In this document: piece by piece, positions 50,866-59,318 of the stretch
How the letters are laid out: the number at the start of each line of letters is the position of its first letter
How positions within the stretch are numbered: position 1 is the stretch's first letter
From: Anaerolineaceae bacterium
GTDB lineage: Bacteria > Chloroflexota > Anaerolineae > Aggregatilineales > Phototrophicaceae
Assembly: GCA_002699585.1 (NCBI GenBank)
Contig: PABP01000014.1
Coordinates: 806,001 to 870,000 of the forward strand
Direction: 5' to 3'
Length of the DNA stretch: 64,000 bases
Program-made: the position numbers and the translations under genes
Notes under the pieces: generated by a model
Databases searched by the model: none
Seen by the model: the letters and a program-made list of their open reading frames with translations, nothing else
What the model was told of the DNA's origin: nothing

Positions 50866-51633
50866 ATGCGGTTATACGCATGGAACGTCAATGGTATACG
50901 CGCCGCCCAACGCAAGGGCTTCCTGGACTGGCTTCACTCGGAAAAGCCGGACATCCTTGGCGTGCAGGAGACCAAAGCTCGTCCTGAGCAGCTCGACGAG
51001 GAATTACGCAATCCCGAAGGTTATTATACCTACTGGGCCAGTGCCACAACCAAGAAGGGCTATAGTGGCGTCGGCCTGTATTCACGTATTGAACCCAACA
51101 ACGTTTACCTGGGCCTGGACCGTGAGGAGTTCGATCAAGAAGGGCGCACCATCGTCGCGGAGTACGATGATTTTGTGTTCATCACGGCTTACTTCCCGAA
51201 CGGCAGCCGCGACCACCACCGCGTGCCTTATAAGATGAGCTATAAGGCCCACTTCTTGGATTATTGCAACAATCTGCAAAAGCAAGGCAAGCCGGTCATT
51301 TTCTGCGGTGATGTCAACACAGCCCACAACGAAATTGACCTGGCACGTCCCAAGCAAAACACGAAAACGACGGGCTTCTTGCCAGAAGAACGCGCCTGGA
51401 TGGATGATCTCGTTGGCCAGGGGTATATTGACACCTTCCGTATGCTCAACCCGGAGCTAGAAGGGGCCTATAGCTGGTGGTCGAACCGCAGCGGCGCGCG
51501 CGAGAAGAACGTCGGCTGGCGTATCGACTACTTCTTTGTCTCGCCTGACCTCAAAGGCCGCGTGGCTGATGCTAAAATTCATACCGATGTGCTCGGCAGC
51601 GATCATTGCCCCATCAGCCTGACGCTAAAATAG
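50866..51633 (+). CDS. xthA: exodeoxyribonuclease III
   Basis: A 255-residue AP endonuclease/3' exonuclease of base-excision repair. All residues of the family are seen: Asn in WNVNGIRAA, Glu in GVQETKA, Tyr in FITAYFPNGS, Asp and Asn in CGDVNTAHNEIDL, and Asp-His in GSDHCPI, with WRIDYFF before. Length fits XthA/ExoA (about 250-268). The ATG at 50866 has GGAG six bases upstream; an in-frame earlier start is rejected. Two palindromic repeats follow the stop, the second with a T run. Confidence 0.96.
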   Translation: MRLYAWNVNGIRAAQRKGFLDWLHSEKPDILGVQETKARPEQLDEELRNPEGYYTYWASATTKKGYSGVGLYSRIEPNNVYLGLDREEFDQEGRTIVAEYDDFVFITAYFPNGSRDHHRVPYKMSYKAHFLDYCNNLQKQGKPVIFCGDVNTAHNEIDLARPKQNTKTTGFLPEERAWMDDLVGQGYIDTFRMLNPELEGAYSWWSNRSGAREKNVGWRIDYFFVSPDLKGRVADAKIHTDVLGSDHCPISLTLK

Positions 51634-51656
51634 CGTGTAGTACGGGATATGCCATC

Positions 51657-51685
51657 GTAGGAGCACAATATATTGTGGCGTCTAC
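51657..51685. repeat. GTAGGAGCAC-type palindromic repeat
   Basis: An imperfect palindrome, GTAGGAGCAC to GGCGTCTAC, around CAATATATTG, in the gap between xthA and the MFS gene. Confidence 0.7.
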
Positions 51686-51712
51686 TCAGGTCAAAACGTA
51701 ATACGTCGCATC

Positions 51713-51741
51713 GTAGGGGCACGACATGTCGTGCCCTTTTT
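51713..51741 (+). terminator. GTAGGGGCAC palindrome acting as terminator
   Basis: GGGCACGACATGTCGTGCCC is a perfect 20-base palindrome (51717-51736), followed by five T and preceded by GTAG. A complete copy of the family and the natural terminator between the convergent xthA and MFS genes. Confidence 0.85.
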
Positions 51742-51761
51742 GCTGCTATATACCGATGACG

Positions 51762-52991
51762 TCAGCTCTCACGTTTGCGCTTGGGCGACTTCAAGACGAA
51801 GACGAACATGAATACGGCAAAAAATCCCAGTCCACTCCAGAATAAGAAGGGCACACTTGGGCTATAATCGACAAGGCTGTTGCCGATGGGCGGTGACAGC
51901 GACCCGCCGATGTTGCGTACGGTGCTGGCGAACCCCAGCGCTGTACCGGCATACAGATATCCGACGCCCTCTACCTCCATGACGGTGGCATTCATGATGG
52001 CCATCAGGCTGTCAAAGAAAAGCCCGGTAAAGCCGATAATCACCAGAATCAGGCCGTCAGATGTAAAGGCCAGCGCACCTATCCCCGTTGCCAATATCGT
52101 CCCAGAAATGATGAGGAATCCGCGCCGCAAACCCATGCGATCCGATAGCGTCGAAAGCGGGATGACGGCTAGCAGGCTTGCCAAAAAGAAAACCGAAAGC
52201 GCCCGGTCGGCATCTAGCTCGGCCCAACCAATCGACTTGAGGTACGTCGGCATGTAGCCCGTAAATCCCCGGAAACAGCCCGTAATCCCCAATCCAGCCA
52301 GTCCCAGTATCCAGACGTTGCGCAGCTTGACGACATGCCGCAAATTGGCCATCAGCGACGTACTGCGTGGGGCATCTTCGCTCTGGTGCTTCTTTTCTCT
52401 GCTGGTGGCGATCAGCCAGATGCCGCTGAAGACGATGGCAATCACGCCGAAGAAAATGAGAACTTGCCGCCACCCGCCGAGTGCCGGTTCGAGCACGCTG
52501 GTGCTCAAGAGGGGGCCGAGCATCAGGCCAGTAGCAAACCCGGCAGACGTGATTCCGCTGGCCATACCAAGCTGCTCGGAGGGCATCCACTGGCGGATGA
52601 CCTTGAACACGGCAACCGGAATGATGATCTGAAAAGACCCCATCAAAACGGTTGTCAGCAATAGCGTGATAAAGTCGGTAGCGAAGCCGCGCGCCAGCCC
52701 AAAAATGCCCGTCATCAGGCAGATCGTGACCAGGGTGCGGCGTGTGCCGAAGCGATCCCCCAGCGTGCCACCGATCAAGGAGAAGAAAATCCCCGTCAGC
52801 GATTGCGCCCCCCAGATCGTTCCAATTTCCACCAGGGTCAGGTCTAGTTCCCGGCCAATGGCGGTGAACAAAGGTGGCAGGGACATGGTGGGCAAGGTGA
52901 CAACAAAAAGAGGGGTGAGGGCACACAATGCCAACATCACCCAGCGATAGTTGCTCGTTTTGGGCTTTTCAACAGCAATATTAGAGGACAT
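51762..52991 (-). CDS. MFS transporter
   Basis: A 409-residue carrier with about 12 helices. The signature loop between helices 2 and 3 is GGTLGDRFGTRRTLV, and the second-half equivalent is STLSDRMGLRRGFLI. It resembles the cyanate/nitrate (CynX/NarK-like) or proton-coupled organic anion branch of the family. A cytosolic loop after helix 6 has SREKKHQSEDAPRS. The start at 52991 (MSSNIAVEK) has no clear ribosome site; an in-frame extension to 53045 is less likely since it lacks MFS similarity. Substrate unknown. Confidence 0.88.
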   Translation of the reverse strand: MSSNIAVEKPKTSNYRWVMLALCALTPLFVVTLPTMSLPPLFTAIGRELDLTLVEIGTIWGAQSLTGIFFSLIGGTLGDRFGTRRTLVTICLMTGIFGLARGFATDFITLLLTTVLMGSFQIIIPVAVFKVIRQWMPSEQLGMASGITSAGFATGLMLGPLLSTSVLEPALGGWRQVLIFFGVIAIVFSGIWLIATSREKKHQSEDAPRSTSLMANLRHVVKLRNVWILGLAGLGITGCFRGFTGYMPTYLKSIGWAELDADRALSVFFLASLLAVIPLSTLSDRMGLRRGFLIISGTILATGIGALAFTSDGLILVIIGFTGLFFDSLMAIMNATVMEVEGVGYLYAGTALGFASTVRNIGGSLSPPIGNSLVDYSPSVPFLFWSGLGFFAVFMFVFVLKSPKRKRES

Positions 52992-53115
52992 CCAGAGACC
53001 GTATTTTATATAAGCAGAATGGGTATGTTTCGCTATTATACCCACTGAACCCGAACTTGGATCAAAGAGGCGCTTTTTTCTAGCTCGCCAACGGTCTTTG
53101 AATGTAATCTATGCC

Positions 53116-53658
53116 CTAGCTGTTCTGTTGTACTGGGGCTTGCGTTTTCTTCTTTAAACGGTCGCGTGATTCTTCCGCCAGGTCTTTATCTGCGACCATA
53201 TTGCCGCCGCGTACCGTCGCCCCAATCACGATACCCGCGCTGATCAGCACCATATTCTTGATGATGTACTGGCCTTCCAGCGTGGGTGCAATCGGGAACT
53301 GGGTGAAGGTTTCTGTTGGGAACAGGAAAAGTGGCGTGATCGTGCCCAGCATCTGCACGAACAACAGCAGCAGCGTGCCGCGCATGAACCAGCCCGTTAT
53401 CAGCCCCAGGCCGATGAGCACTTCCCAGGCAGCCAACACCGGCAGGCTCAGCTCCGGCTGAACGATGCCGAAGGTGAGCACGTCAATCGTGCGTGCCGCC
53501 AGGTTTTCCGCTGGGCTGAGGCTGGGGAAAAATTTCAAAATGCCGAACCAAAAGAAGATGATGCCCACGCTAATGCGCAGCAGCAATACGCCGTAGTGCG
53601 CCATCCAGCGGGTGATCACATCGTCCACTTTGTTAAACCAGGTCGCCAAACCAGACAT
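53116..53658 (-). CDS. DoxX-family membrane protein
   Basis: A 180-residue membrane protein with four helices. The first reads LLLRISVGIIFFWFGILKFFP, a hallmark of the DoxX/DUF417 group (thiosulfate:quinone oxidoreductase small subunit-like), and the third pair GLGLITGWFMRGTLLLLFVQMLGTITPL follows. Such proteins are widespread and often associate with quinone or glutathione redox systems; function is unknown here. GAGGA lies seven bases before the ATG, so the earlier in-frame start at 53694 was rejected. The C-terminal tail is charged and cytosolic. Confidence 0.9.
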   Translation of the reverse strand: MSGLATWFNKVDDVITRWMAHYGVLLLRISVGIIFFWFGILKFFPSLSPAENLAARTIDVLTFGIVQPELSLPVLAAWEVLIGLGLITGWFMRGTLLLLFVQMLGTITPLFLFPTETFTQFPIAPTLEGQYIIKNMVLISAGIVIGATVRGGNMVADKDLAEESRDRLKKKTQAPVQQNS

Positions 53659-53804
53659 GACTGAGTCCTCTCTCAAATTTGGGCTACAAGTCATATCCAG
53701 TATAGGCGATTGTGATGCTTTTCACGATTAGAGCTAGCTAATAGCCAGCTATTGCCGATCTATGATTTGCTAATGTTGGTGGGTACAGGCTGCCTCTGTG
53801 TTGG

Positions 53805-54518
53805 CTAGGACGCTTTACAGGCTTCGCTGACGCCATGTGCGGTCGCATCCGCGCTGTTATCCACGCAGCCGACCGAACTCCAGATCACGGTATCGTCCAG
53901 CCACAGTTGGCCGCTGTTTTTGATGGCAACTTCGCCCCAACTCATGCTGAAGAAGCTGTTGCTAATCACGATTGCACCGCCTTCGTTGTAAATAGCTGCG
54001 CCGATATTGCGTCCCTCACTGATCGACGTGAAGACAACATTATCCAGCGTGACTTGGCTGCCAGGTGTCGCATAAATACCATACAGATGGCTGCGTGTTA
54101 GCTCGACAGAAACCAGCGTGAGCGAGGCATCGCTTTCTACATAGAAGAGCCGTTCAGCGTAATCGTTGCCATTGATAAACACGCGGAAAGATCGTAATTC
54201 CGGGTTCTGGCCGACAATGGTCACATCGCCTTTGATGTTTAGCCCAGTTAGCAGTTCGATGTTTTCGTTACAGGTGAATACCAGCGGCGTGTTCATTTCG
54301 GCATAGGTATCGATCATGGTCTGCATGGTGGCCGCGTCACAGACACCATCGCGCGGGGTCAACCCACGCGGTGTGGGCTTGGCGCTGACGAGGCTTTCAG
54401 CAGGTGCTGGTACACCCAGCGCCACAATCCACCCGATGAGTAATAGCAACACGATGGCAGCAAGTAAAAACGATAGGGTTTGATGGCGTTGACCGCGCTT
54501 GGCTTTCTGTTTGCTCAT
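53805..54518 (-). CDS. membrane-anchored right-handed beta-helix protein
   Basis: A 237-residue protein with one N-terminal helix (LSFLLAAIVLLLLIGWIVAL) as signal/anchor, then a Pro-rich stretch and a right-handed parallel beta-helix in the remaining residues, seen as stacked strands with turns such as GLNIKGDVTIVG, ASLTLVSVELTRSHLYGI and GAIVISNSFFSMSWGEVAI. Such folds serve as pectate lyases, adhesins or glycan binders; no catalytic residues can be picked. Four Cys at the end of the helix may form disulfides. GAGGA lies eight bases before the ATG. It has AAA/KK-rich N terminus facing the cytosol. Confidence 0.78.
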   Translation of the reverse strand: MSKQKAKRGQRHQTLSFLLAAIVLLLLIGWIVALGVPAPAESLVSAKPTPRGLTPRDGVCDAATMQTMIDTYAEMNTPLVFTCNENIELLTGLNIKGDVTIVGQNPELRSFRVFINGNDYAERLFYVESDASLTLVSVELTRSHLYGIYATPGSQVTLDNVVFTSISEGRNIGAAIYNEGGAIVISNSFFSMSWGEVAIKNSGQLWLDDTVIWSSVGCVDNSADATAHGVSEACKAS

Positions 54519-54667
54519 GAGTGGGTTCCTCATCCATCGACGCTCAAGCATAGTATAACGTAGTTTGTCGTTGGTATTGACGATGACGGTGGGTGTACGT
54601 GGGCCAAACGTCTGCCGTGCACCGCTTTTTTGGCGTGTTTATATTTCAGAATGAGGATGTTTTTGCA

Positions 54668-54712
54668 GGGGCAAGACACTGCCTTGCCTGGGGCTTGGCA
54701 TGCCAAACCCCT
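54668..54712. repeat. composite palindromic repeat
   Basis: A GGCAAG/CTTGCC hairpin (54670-54688) is followed by GGGG around the 12-base palindrome TTGGCATGCCAA and CCCC (54690-54711). The outer ends are AGGGG and CCCCTA, so it is in the same family as 43700-43778. It lies past the stop of the EamA gene. Confidence 0.7.
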
Positions 54713-54743
54713 AGGTCACCCGCTTTCAGATCACGATTACAGC

Positions 54744-55925
54744 CTAGTTATCCGAGGGCCGGGGAATGTCTGTTGTGGGGTCGTGGGCCAGGATCTGCTC
54801 CAGCGCTGCCGGCGTGGGGTAGCCATTGATGCCTTGTTTAGCGCGGCCAATTGGGAAGGGGTCAATCGCCCCTGATGACGCGCCCATCATACGCTGAATC
54901 GCAATCATCTCCTGGGTGGTCAGGGTCGCCATGGTGCCTTGCTCGTTGTCATGCTCCTGCGTACCGAACGCGCGATGGAAGGCAATCCGCTGGAACTGTA
55001 CGCTGGCCATATTGGCCACAATCAGCGCATTGGGGTTAAAACCATGCGGCAGCAGGTCACGCTGACGGATGAGCAGAATGCTTGTTACCAGCAGGGCCGT
55101 ACCCAGCCATTGACCTGTCGTCAATGTCTCGCCCAGCACAACCGCCGCCAGGATCAATGCAACCGCGATTTCGGTAATGCCCAGGATAGCCGTCTGCATG
55201 CCGCCCAGGAACTTGACGCTGGCGAACATGGCCAGCCGGCTGAGCGCCGTCGTCAGGCCCAGCAGGGCAATCGGTACGATGGTGGCTTCAAACACAGGGG
55301 CGGTCATGGGTGGGCTGACGGCCAACCAGACCATCGTGACGACAACGGCCATTGTCGTCAGCGTATACAGCGTGAAGGTGAAAGCTGGCATCTCATACAG
55401 AATATACTGGCTGAGGATGACCGTCGCCGCAAACATGAGCGCATTGGCTAGCATCAAGCCCACGCCGAGCCAGTTCAATTGGCCGCCCAACCCGGTAATC
55501 ATGGTCAGTGCCGTCATCGCCATCAGCACGCGGACGAGGGTGCGTTTGTTCGCGCGTTGGCCGCCAATCCGCGATAGCAGCACGGCAAACGCCAGATACG
55601 AGCCATTAATCAACTGCACCAATGAGGCATCTAATAGTTCCAGACCGCCATAATAAAACAGCGACCCGATGCCATTGATGATCCCGATGATGATACAGCC
55701 CAATAACCCCGCCGGATAAATATAGATATAGCGCCGCAAAAACAGCAGATAAAAGCCCCACAGCAGCAGCACAGCCAAAATCGTACGCAGGGCAGCTACC
55801 GTAAAACCATCAGCACCAGCATCGATTGCCAGCTTGCCGAAGATAGGTGCCACGCCCAAAAAGAGCGGTGTCGCTAAAGCTGCTGTAATGCCACCGAGTT
55901 TGGACTGTTCGGATTCATGATTCAT
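54744..55925 (-). CDS. EamA/DMT-family transporter
   Basis: A 393-residue drug/metabolite-type carrier with ten helices (EamA, five plus five). The first half ends around LNWLGVGLM and the second around AILGITEIAVALILAAVVLGETLTTGQWLG, the EamA consensus. A 100-residue soluble tail past the last helix is not part of the family and has no recognised domain. RhtA, a threonine/homoserine exporter, belongs to this superfamily, so an amino acid export role is worth noting next to the receiver-fused threonine synthase. It begins 17 bases after the kinase gene stop, so the two are likely one operon. Confidence 0.9.
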   Translation of the reverse strand: MNHESEQSKLGGITAALATPLFLGVAPIFGKLAIDAGADGFTVAALRTILAVLLLWGFYLLFLRRYIYIYPAGLLGCIIIGIINGIGSLFYYGGLELLDASLVQLINGSYLAFAVLLSRIGGQRANKRTLVRVLMAMTALTMITGLGGQLNWLGVGLMLANALMFAATVILSQYILYEMPAFTFTLYTLTTMAVVVTMVWLAVSPPMTAPVFEATIVPIALLGLTTALSRLAMFASVKFLGGMQTAILGITEIAVALILAAVVLGETLTTGQWLGTALLVTSILLIRQRDLLPHGFNPNALIVANMASVQFQRIAFHRAFGTQEHDNEQGTMATLTTQEMIAIQRMMGASSGAIDPFPIGRAKQGINGYPTPAALEQILAHDPTTDIPRPSDN

Positions 55926-55942
55926 AGGTACGGGCTGACCTG

Positions 55943-57250
55943 CTAATTGGCTATGTCAGGTGCAAAGTCAGGGCTTAGCTTGCGATTTTTCTGTGTCATG
56001 GCATCTGGGTGTTCAATCGGTAGCTCGACAAAAAATTCGCTGCCGGGCATCGCTTCTGGATCGTGACCGTCACTCTGGACCCAGATTTTACCTTGATGCG
56101 CTTCAATGATACCGTGACAGATCGATAGGCCCAGGCCCAATCCACCGCCACCAAAAGCGGTCTTGCTGGTCGAGTGCAGTTGAATATCCCCTGTGATGTG
56201 CATCCGCTTGAAGATGTTTGCCTGTTTTTCAGGCGCGATGCCAATGCCGGTATCGCGCACACTAAACTGGACTTTTTCTGTGTTATAGGCGCAGTTCAAA
56301 TAAACCTGGCCACCGTCCGGCGTGTATTTGATGGCGTTGCTCAGCAAGTTGTTGATGGCCACGTAAATCATCTCAGGATCAACATGGACCTGGGTTGGCC
56401 AATCATACTGACGGTAGCGCAGTTGAATGTTTCGTAATTGCATGGCTTGGCTGTAATTATTAACCACATTTTGGACCAATTCGGCCATATTGGTTTCGCG
56501 GATGTTGAGGTCAATGCGGTTGACGATGATGCGGCTGGTCGTCAGAATTTCTTCGACCACATCCTGCATACGATCGACCGAATCCGCCAGCCCGTGGAAC
56601 AGCATACGGGTATTCTCATCGGCGTCCATCAAGTTGTTGAGTTCGGGGGCGTCAATCAGCAGGCGCATATAGCCTGTGATGAGCGTCAGTGGCGTGCGCA
56701 ACTCGTGCGAGGCCAACTGGATAAAATCGTCTTTGGTGCGGTCCAACTCTGTGAGTTCACGGTTGCTATCTTCCAGATCCCGGATGCGGCCCTCAAGGCG
56801 GCTGACGACATCACGCAGATAGGCCATGCGCGCCATTTCGAGCTGGCCTGTATCGCTGACGACGCCATCACGGCCCCCATGCATAAAATACTCGACATGC
56901 TCAACGATTGTATGGGGATCAATGGGTTTGTCGATAAAGCCTGTGATACCGACGGCCAAGCTCAGGGCGCGTTCTTCCATCGTGATGTTATCGGACAGGC
57001 CCACAATCGGCGTATGGACGAAGCGGCGGTCAGACCGCAGCATGACGGCCAATTCACGCGCGGTCATATCTGGCAGGTAAATGCCCGTAATGACCATACT
57101 GGGGCGTTCCCGGCGGGCGATGTCTAGCCCATCGACAGCTCGGCGTGCCCCTAGCAAACGATATCCCGATGCCTTCAGGCTTTCATACAAAGTCCGAACG
57201 GCAATCAGATCGTCATCGATAATAAGAATTGTATGCGGACGATTAAACAC
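55943..57250 (-). CDS. hybrid sensor histidine kinase with a degenerate N-terminal receiver
   Basis: A 435-residue kinase with an N-terminal receiver-like domain (1-125), a coiled-coil link (140-172) and a HisKA-HATPase core. The phospho-acceptor His is His182 in QLASHELRTPLT. ATP motifs are intact: NNLLSNAIKYTPDGG (N box), VRDTGIGIAPE (G1) and GGGLGLGLSICHGI (G2). In the receiver the acidic pair IDDD and Lys108 (DKPID) are kept, but the Asp phosphorylation site is replaced by Gly56 (VITGIYLPDM). It is therefore a pseudo-receiver and may sense binding rather than phosphorylation. It starts with GTG at 57250. No membrane helix or signal: cytosolic. It is in an operon with the EamA gene downstream. 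Confidence 0.9.
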   Translation of the reverse strand: MFNRPHTILIIDDDLIAVRTLYESLKASGYRLLGARRAVDGLDIARRERPSMVITGIYLPDMTARELAVMLRSDRRFVHTPIVGLSDNITMEERALSLAVGITGFIDKPIDPHTIVEHVEYFMHGGRDGVVSDTGQLEMARMAYLRDVVSRLEGRIRDLEDSNRELTELDRTKDDFIQLASHELRTPLTLITGYMRLLIDAPELNNLMDADENTRMLFHGLADSVDRMQDVVEEILTTSRIIVNRIDLNIRETNMAELVQNVVNNYSQAMQLRNIQLRYRQYDWPTQVHVDPEMIYVAINNLLSNAIKYTPDGGQVYLNCAYNTEKVQFSVRDTGIGIAPEKQANIFKRMHITGDIQLHSTSKTAFGGGGLGLGLSICHGIIEAHQGKIWVQSDGHDPEAMPGSEFFVELPIEHPDAMTQKNRKLSPDFAPDIAN

Positions 57251-57370
57251 CGCAGTATCCAGTGTAAACTGACGAAAAGTTAAAAGCAGGATAGGTAAGT
57301 GGAGCCTACCTTATGTCCATTATAGGCCGGAATCGGCCTGAGTTTTCAGTCACAATACTTAAGAAATCAA

Positions 57371-57397
57371 ACATGCGACCTGTTCTGGGTCGCATGT
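57371..57397 (-). terminator. terminator after the threonine synthase-receiver gene
   Basis: ACATGCGACC pairs with GGTCGCATGT over a seven-base loop; the minus strand continues TTGATTTCTT. It separates the fused gene from the kinase gene by position, so the latter probably has its own promoter in 57251-57370. Confidence 0.7.
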
Positions 57398-57441
57398 CCA
57401 TGAGGTAATCATAATTCGATGTGTCAGGGGCTAAGTGGCGC

Positions 57442-59118
57442 TCAGTTCAGGCGTTGCATCAGGCTTTCGATCATCGACTCATCAATGAAAGAACCTTTTT
57501 GCAGGACCATTTCCGCATTCTCGTTAAGGTACTGCTGCTCGTGGACCGTCAATTCCTTGGCCGTTACCACCACCACCGGGATGTGCTGCAAGCTGGCGTC
57601 GGCCTTCAGGATTTCAATGACCTGGAAACCATCCACATCCGGCATCATCAGGTCCGTGATGACCAGATCAGGCTTGATGTCGCGTACCAGGTTTAGGCCA
57701 CTTGCGCCGTTTTCCGCCAGGTAGACTTCACAGTTTTCACGGGCATTCAAAATGCGGACCATCAGTCGGGCGGCAGCTTCATTGTCTTCCATGACCACCA
57801 CGCGCCGCAAATCGTCGCCAATGCGATGTACCACGCTGCTCAACTCGTCCATAGGGATGGTGTGCGTACGGGCCGTGTTGGACATATCGACCTGCTTTTG
57901 CCAGCGCTCTCCCAGGATGCGCTTTTCGACGGGCAGCGTATGGCCGGAAGCGTTGACGACCACCACGTCATCTGGTTTGATGATGCCTTTGCGCACCATG
58001 CGGAACAAACCCGCCAGCGTGACGCCTGTCGCGGGTTCGACGGAAATACCATCGTAGCGCGCCAGCATTTTAATCGCATTGAAGGCATCTTCGTCGGAAG
58101 CCGCCTCAAAGTGCCCGCCGTGCTCCTGCACATAATCCCAGAGAATTTCGTAAGCTCGGCCTGGGTTGCCCGTCGCCAACGTCACAATCACCGTGTCGGA
58201 TGTCTCTTTCGGGGTAGCGACCCGCTGACCGCGCTCGAAGGCTTCTACCATCGGCGCGCAGCCCGAAGATTGAATCATGCCGAATGAGGGCATCTTATCA
58301 ATCACCCCGAACTCCATCAATTCTTCAAAACCGTTGCCCACACCAATCGGTCCCAGGCCACCGCTGACCCCCTGTAGGTACCAGTCCGGCGCGCGCCACC
58401 GTTGGCCATTTTCCAGTTCATCGCCCAACTGCTCGGCGATCTCATAGGCCATCGTTTTCATGCCTTCGGTCGCCGCGACGCTCTTGATGCCTTTATCGAG
58501 GAAAATCTGTTTGTTCTTGGCAAAACTCGCCGCCAAGGCTTTGGTCTGGTCATACGTACCGGTCGTGCCGATGATTTCCGCGCCGTACAGGGCGGCTTCG
58601 CGCATTTTGTCATTGGGCGTCAACTGTGGGAAGAATGCCCACAGCTTGATGCCAGAGCGCGCGGCATAAGCCGCATAAGCGATAGCCACATTACCCGTGC
58701 TGGCGACAACCACCTCATCGATGTGCATTTCCGCCAGGGCACTGATCGCGACCGTTGCCTGTCTGTCTTTAAAGCTGCCCGTAGGTCCCTGGCGCTCATC
58801 TTTGATGTACAGGTTTTTTAAACCCAGGCTGGCCGCCAGCGCACGGCTCTTAATCAGCGGTGTGCCGCCTTCGCCCATCGTGATGATATTTTTGGTGTTG
58901 TAGATGGGCAACACTTCATGGTAGCGCCACAAGGTCTGTGGGCGCATTTTAAGTTCTTTGAGCCACGCACGCACGTCAAACCCACCGAAGTCATAGCGCG
59001 GCTTCATGATCGTTTCACCACAGTTTGCGCATTTACCTTTAAATGCGTACATGGGTGTCTCTGTGTGGCAGTACGTGCATTCTAGGTTGATGACTTTTCG
59101 TCGAGTATCGATGGTCAT
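57442..59118 (-). CDS. thrC: threonine synthase fused to a response-regulator receiver domain
   Basis: A 558-residue fusion in one unbroken frame. Residues 1-415 are a threonine synthase (PLP): zinc ribbon C14/C17/C30/C33, MGEGGTPLI, PLP lysine Lys117 in TGSFKDRQATV, phosphate loop ASTGNVAIAYAA, and the late EPATGVTLAG. Residues 437-556 are a receiver with the complete site: Glu444-Asp445, phospho-acceptor Asp489 in VITDLMMPD, Thr519 and Lys541. The linker is about 20 residues. Length of the enzyme part matches other threonine synthases. It lies between two kinases (55943 and 59319) and has its own terminators on both sides. Phosphorylation of the receiver could gate the enzyme; this is inference. 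A receiver on ThrC is not something I know from the literature. Confidence 0.93.
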   Translation of the reverse strand: MTIDTRRKVINLECTYCHTETPMYAFKGKCANCGETIMKPRYDFGGFDVRAWLKELKMRPQTLWRYHEVLPIYNTKNIITMGEGGTPLIKSRALAASLGLKNLYIKDERQGPTGSFKDRQATVAISALAEMHIDEVVVASTGNVAIAYAAYAARSGIKLWAFFPQLTPNDKMREAALYGAEIIGTTGTYDQTKALAASFAKNKQIFLDKGIKSVAATEGMKTMAYEIAEQLGDELENGQRWRAPDWYLQGVSGGLGPIGVGNGFEELMEFGVIDKMPSFGMIQSSGCAPMVEAFERGQRVATPKETSDTVIVTLATGNPGRAYEILWDYVQEHGGHFEAASDEDAFNAIKMLARYDGISVEPATGVTLAGLFRMVRKGIIKPDDVVVVNASGHTLPVEKRILGERWQKQVDMSNTARTHTIPMDELSSVVHRIGDDLRRVVVMEDNEAAARLMVRILNARENCEVYLAENGASGLNLVRDIKPDLVITDLMMPDVDGFQVIEILKADASLQHIPVVVVTAKELTVHEQQYLNENAEMVLQKGSFIDESMIESLMQRLN

Positions 59119-59235
59119 ATTTGCTTTCTTATGGGTCCCATTATGTTACATGGTAAAGCAACGCTCAACTAACAGGATCATATCGGGTCTTGGGTGTGTG
59201 TCCAATGCCTATGTGAACACATTGCCCCGTAACAC

Positions 59236-59258
59236 AAAGACGCTATGAAAGCGTCTTT
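59236..59258 (-). terminator. likely terminator of the large kinase gene
   Basis: AAAGACGC (59236-59243) pairs with GCGTCTTT (59251-59258) over a seven-base loop. The minus strand then reads TTTGTGTT, a modest T-rich tail. Confidence 0.5.
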
Positions 59259-59318
59259 GGCATATCCGTATCAATTGTAGTCCACCCACAGTTATGAAAC
59301 CGTTAAGTTTTGTAAGAT

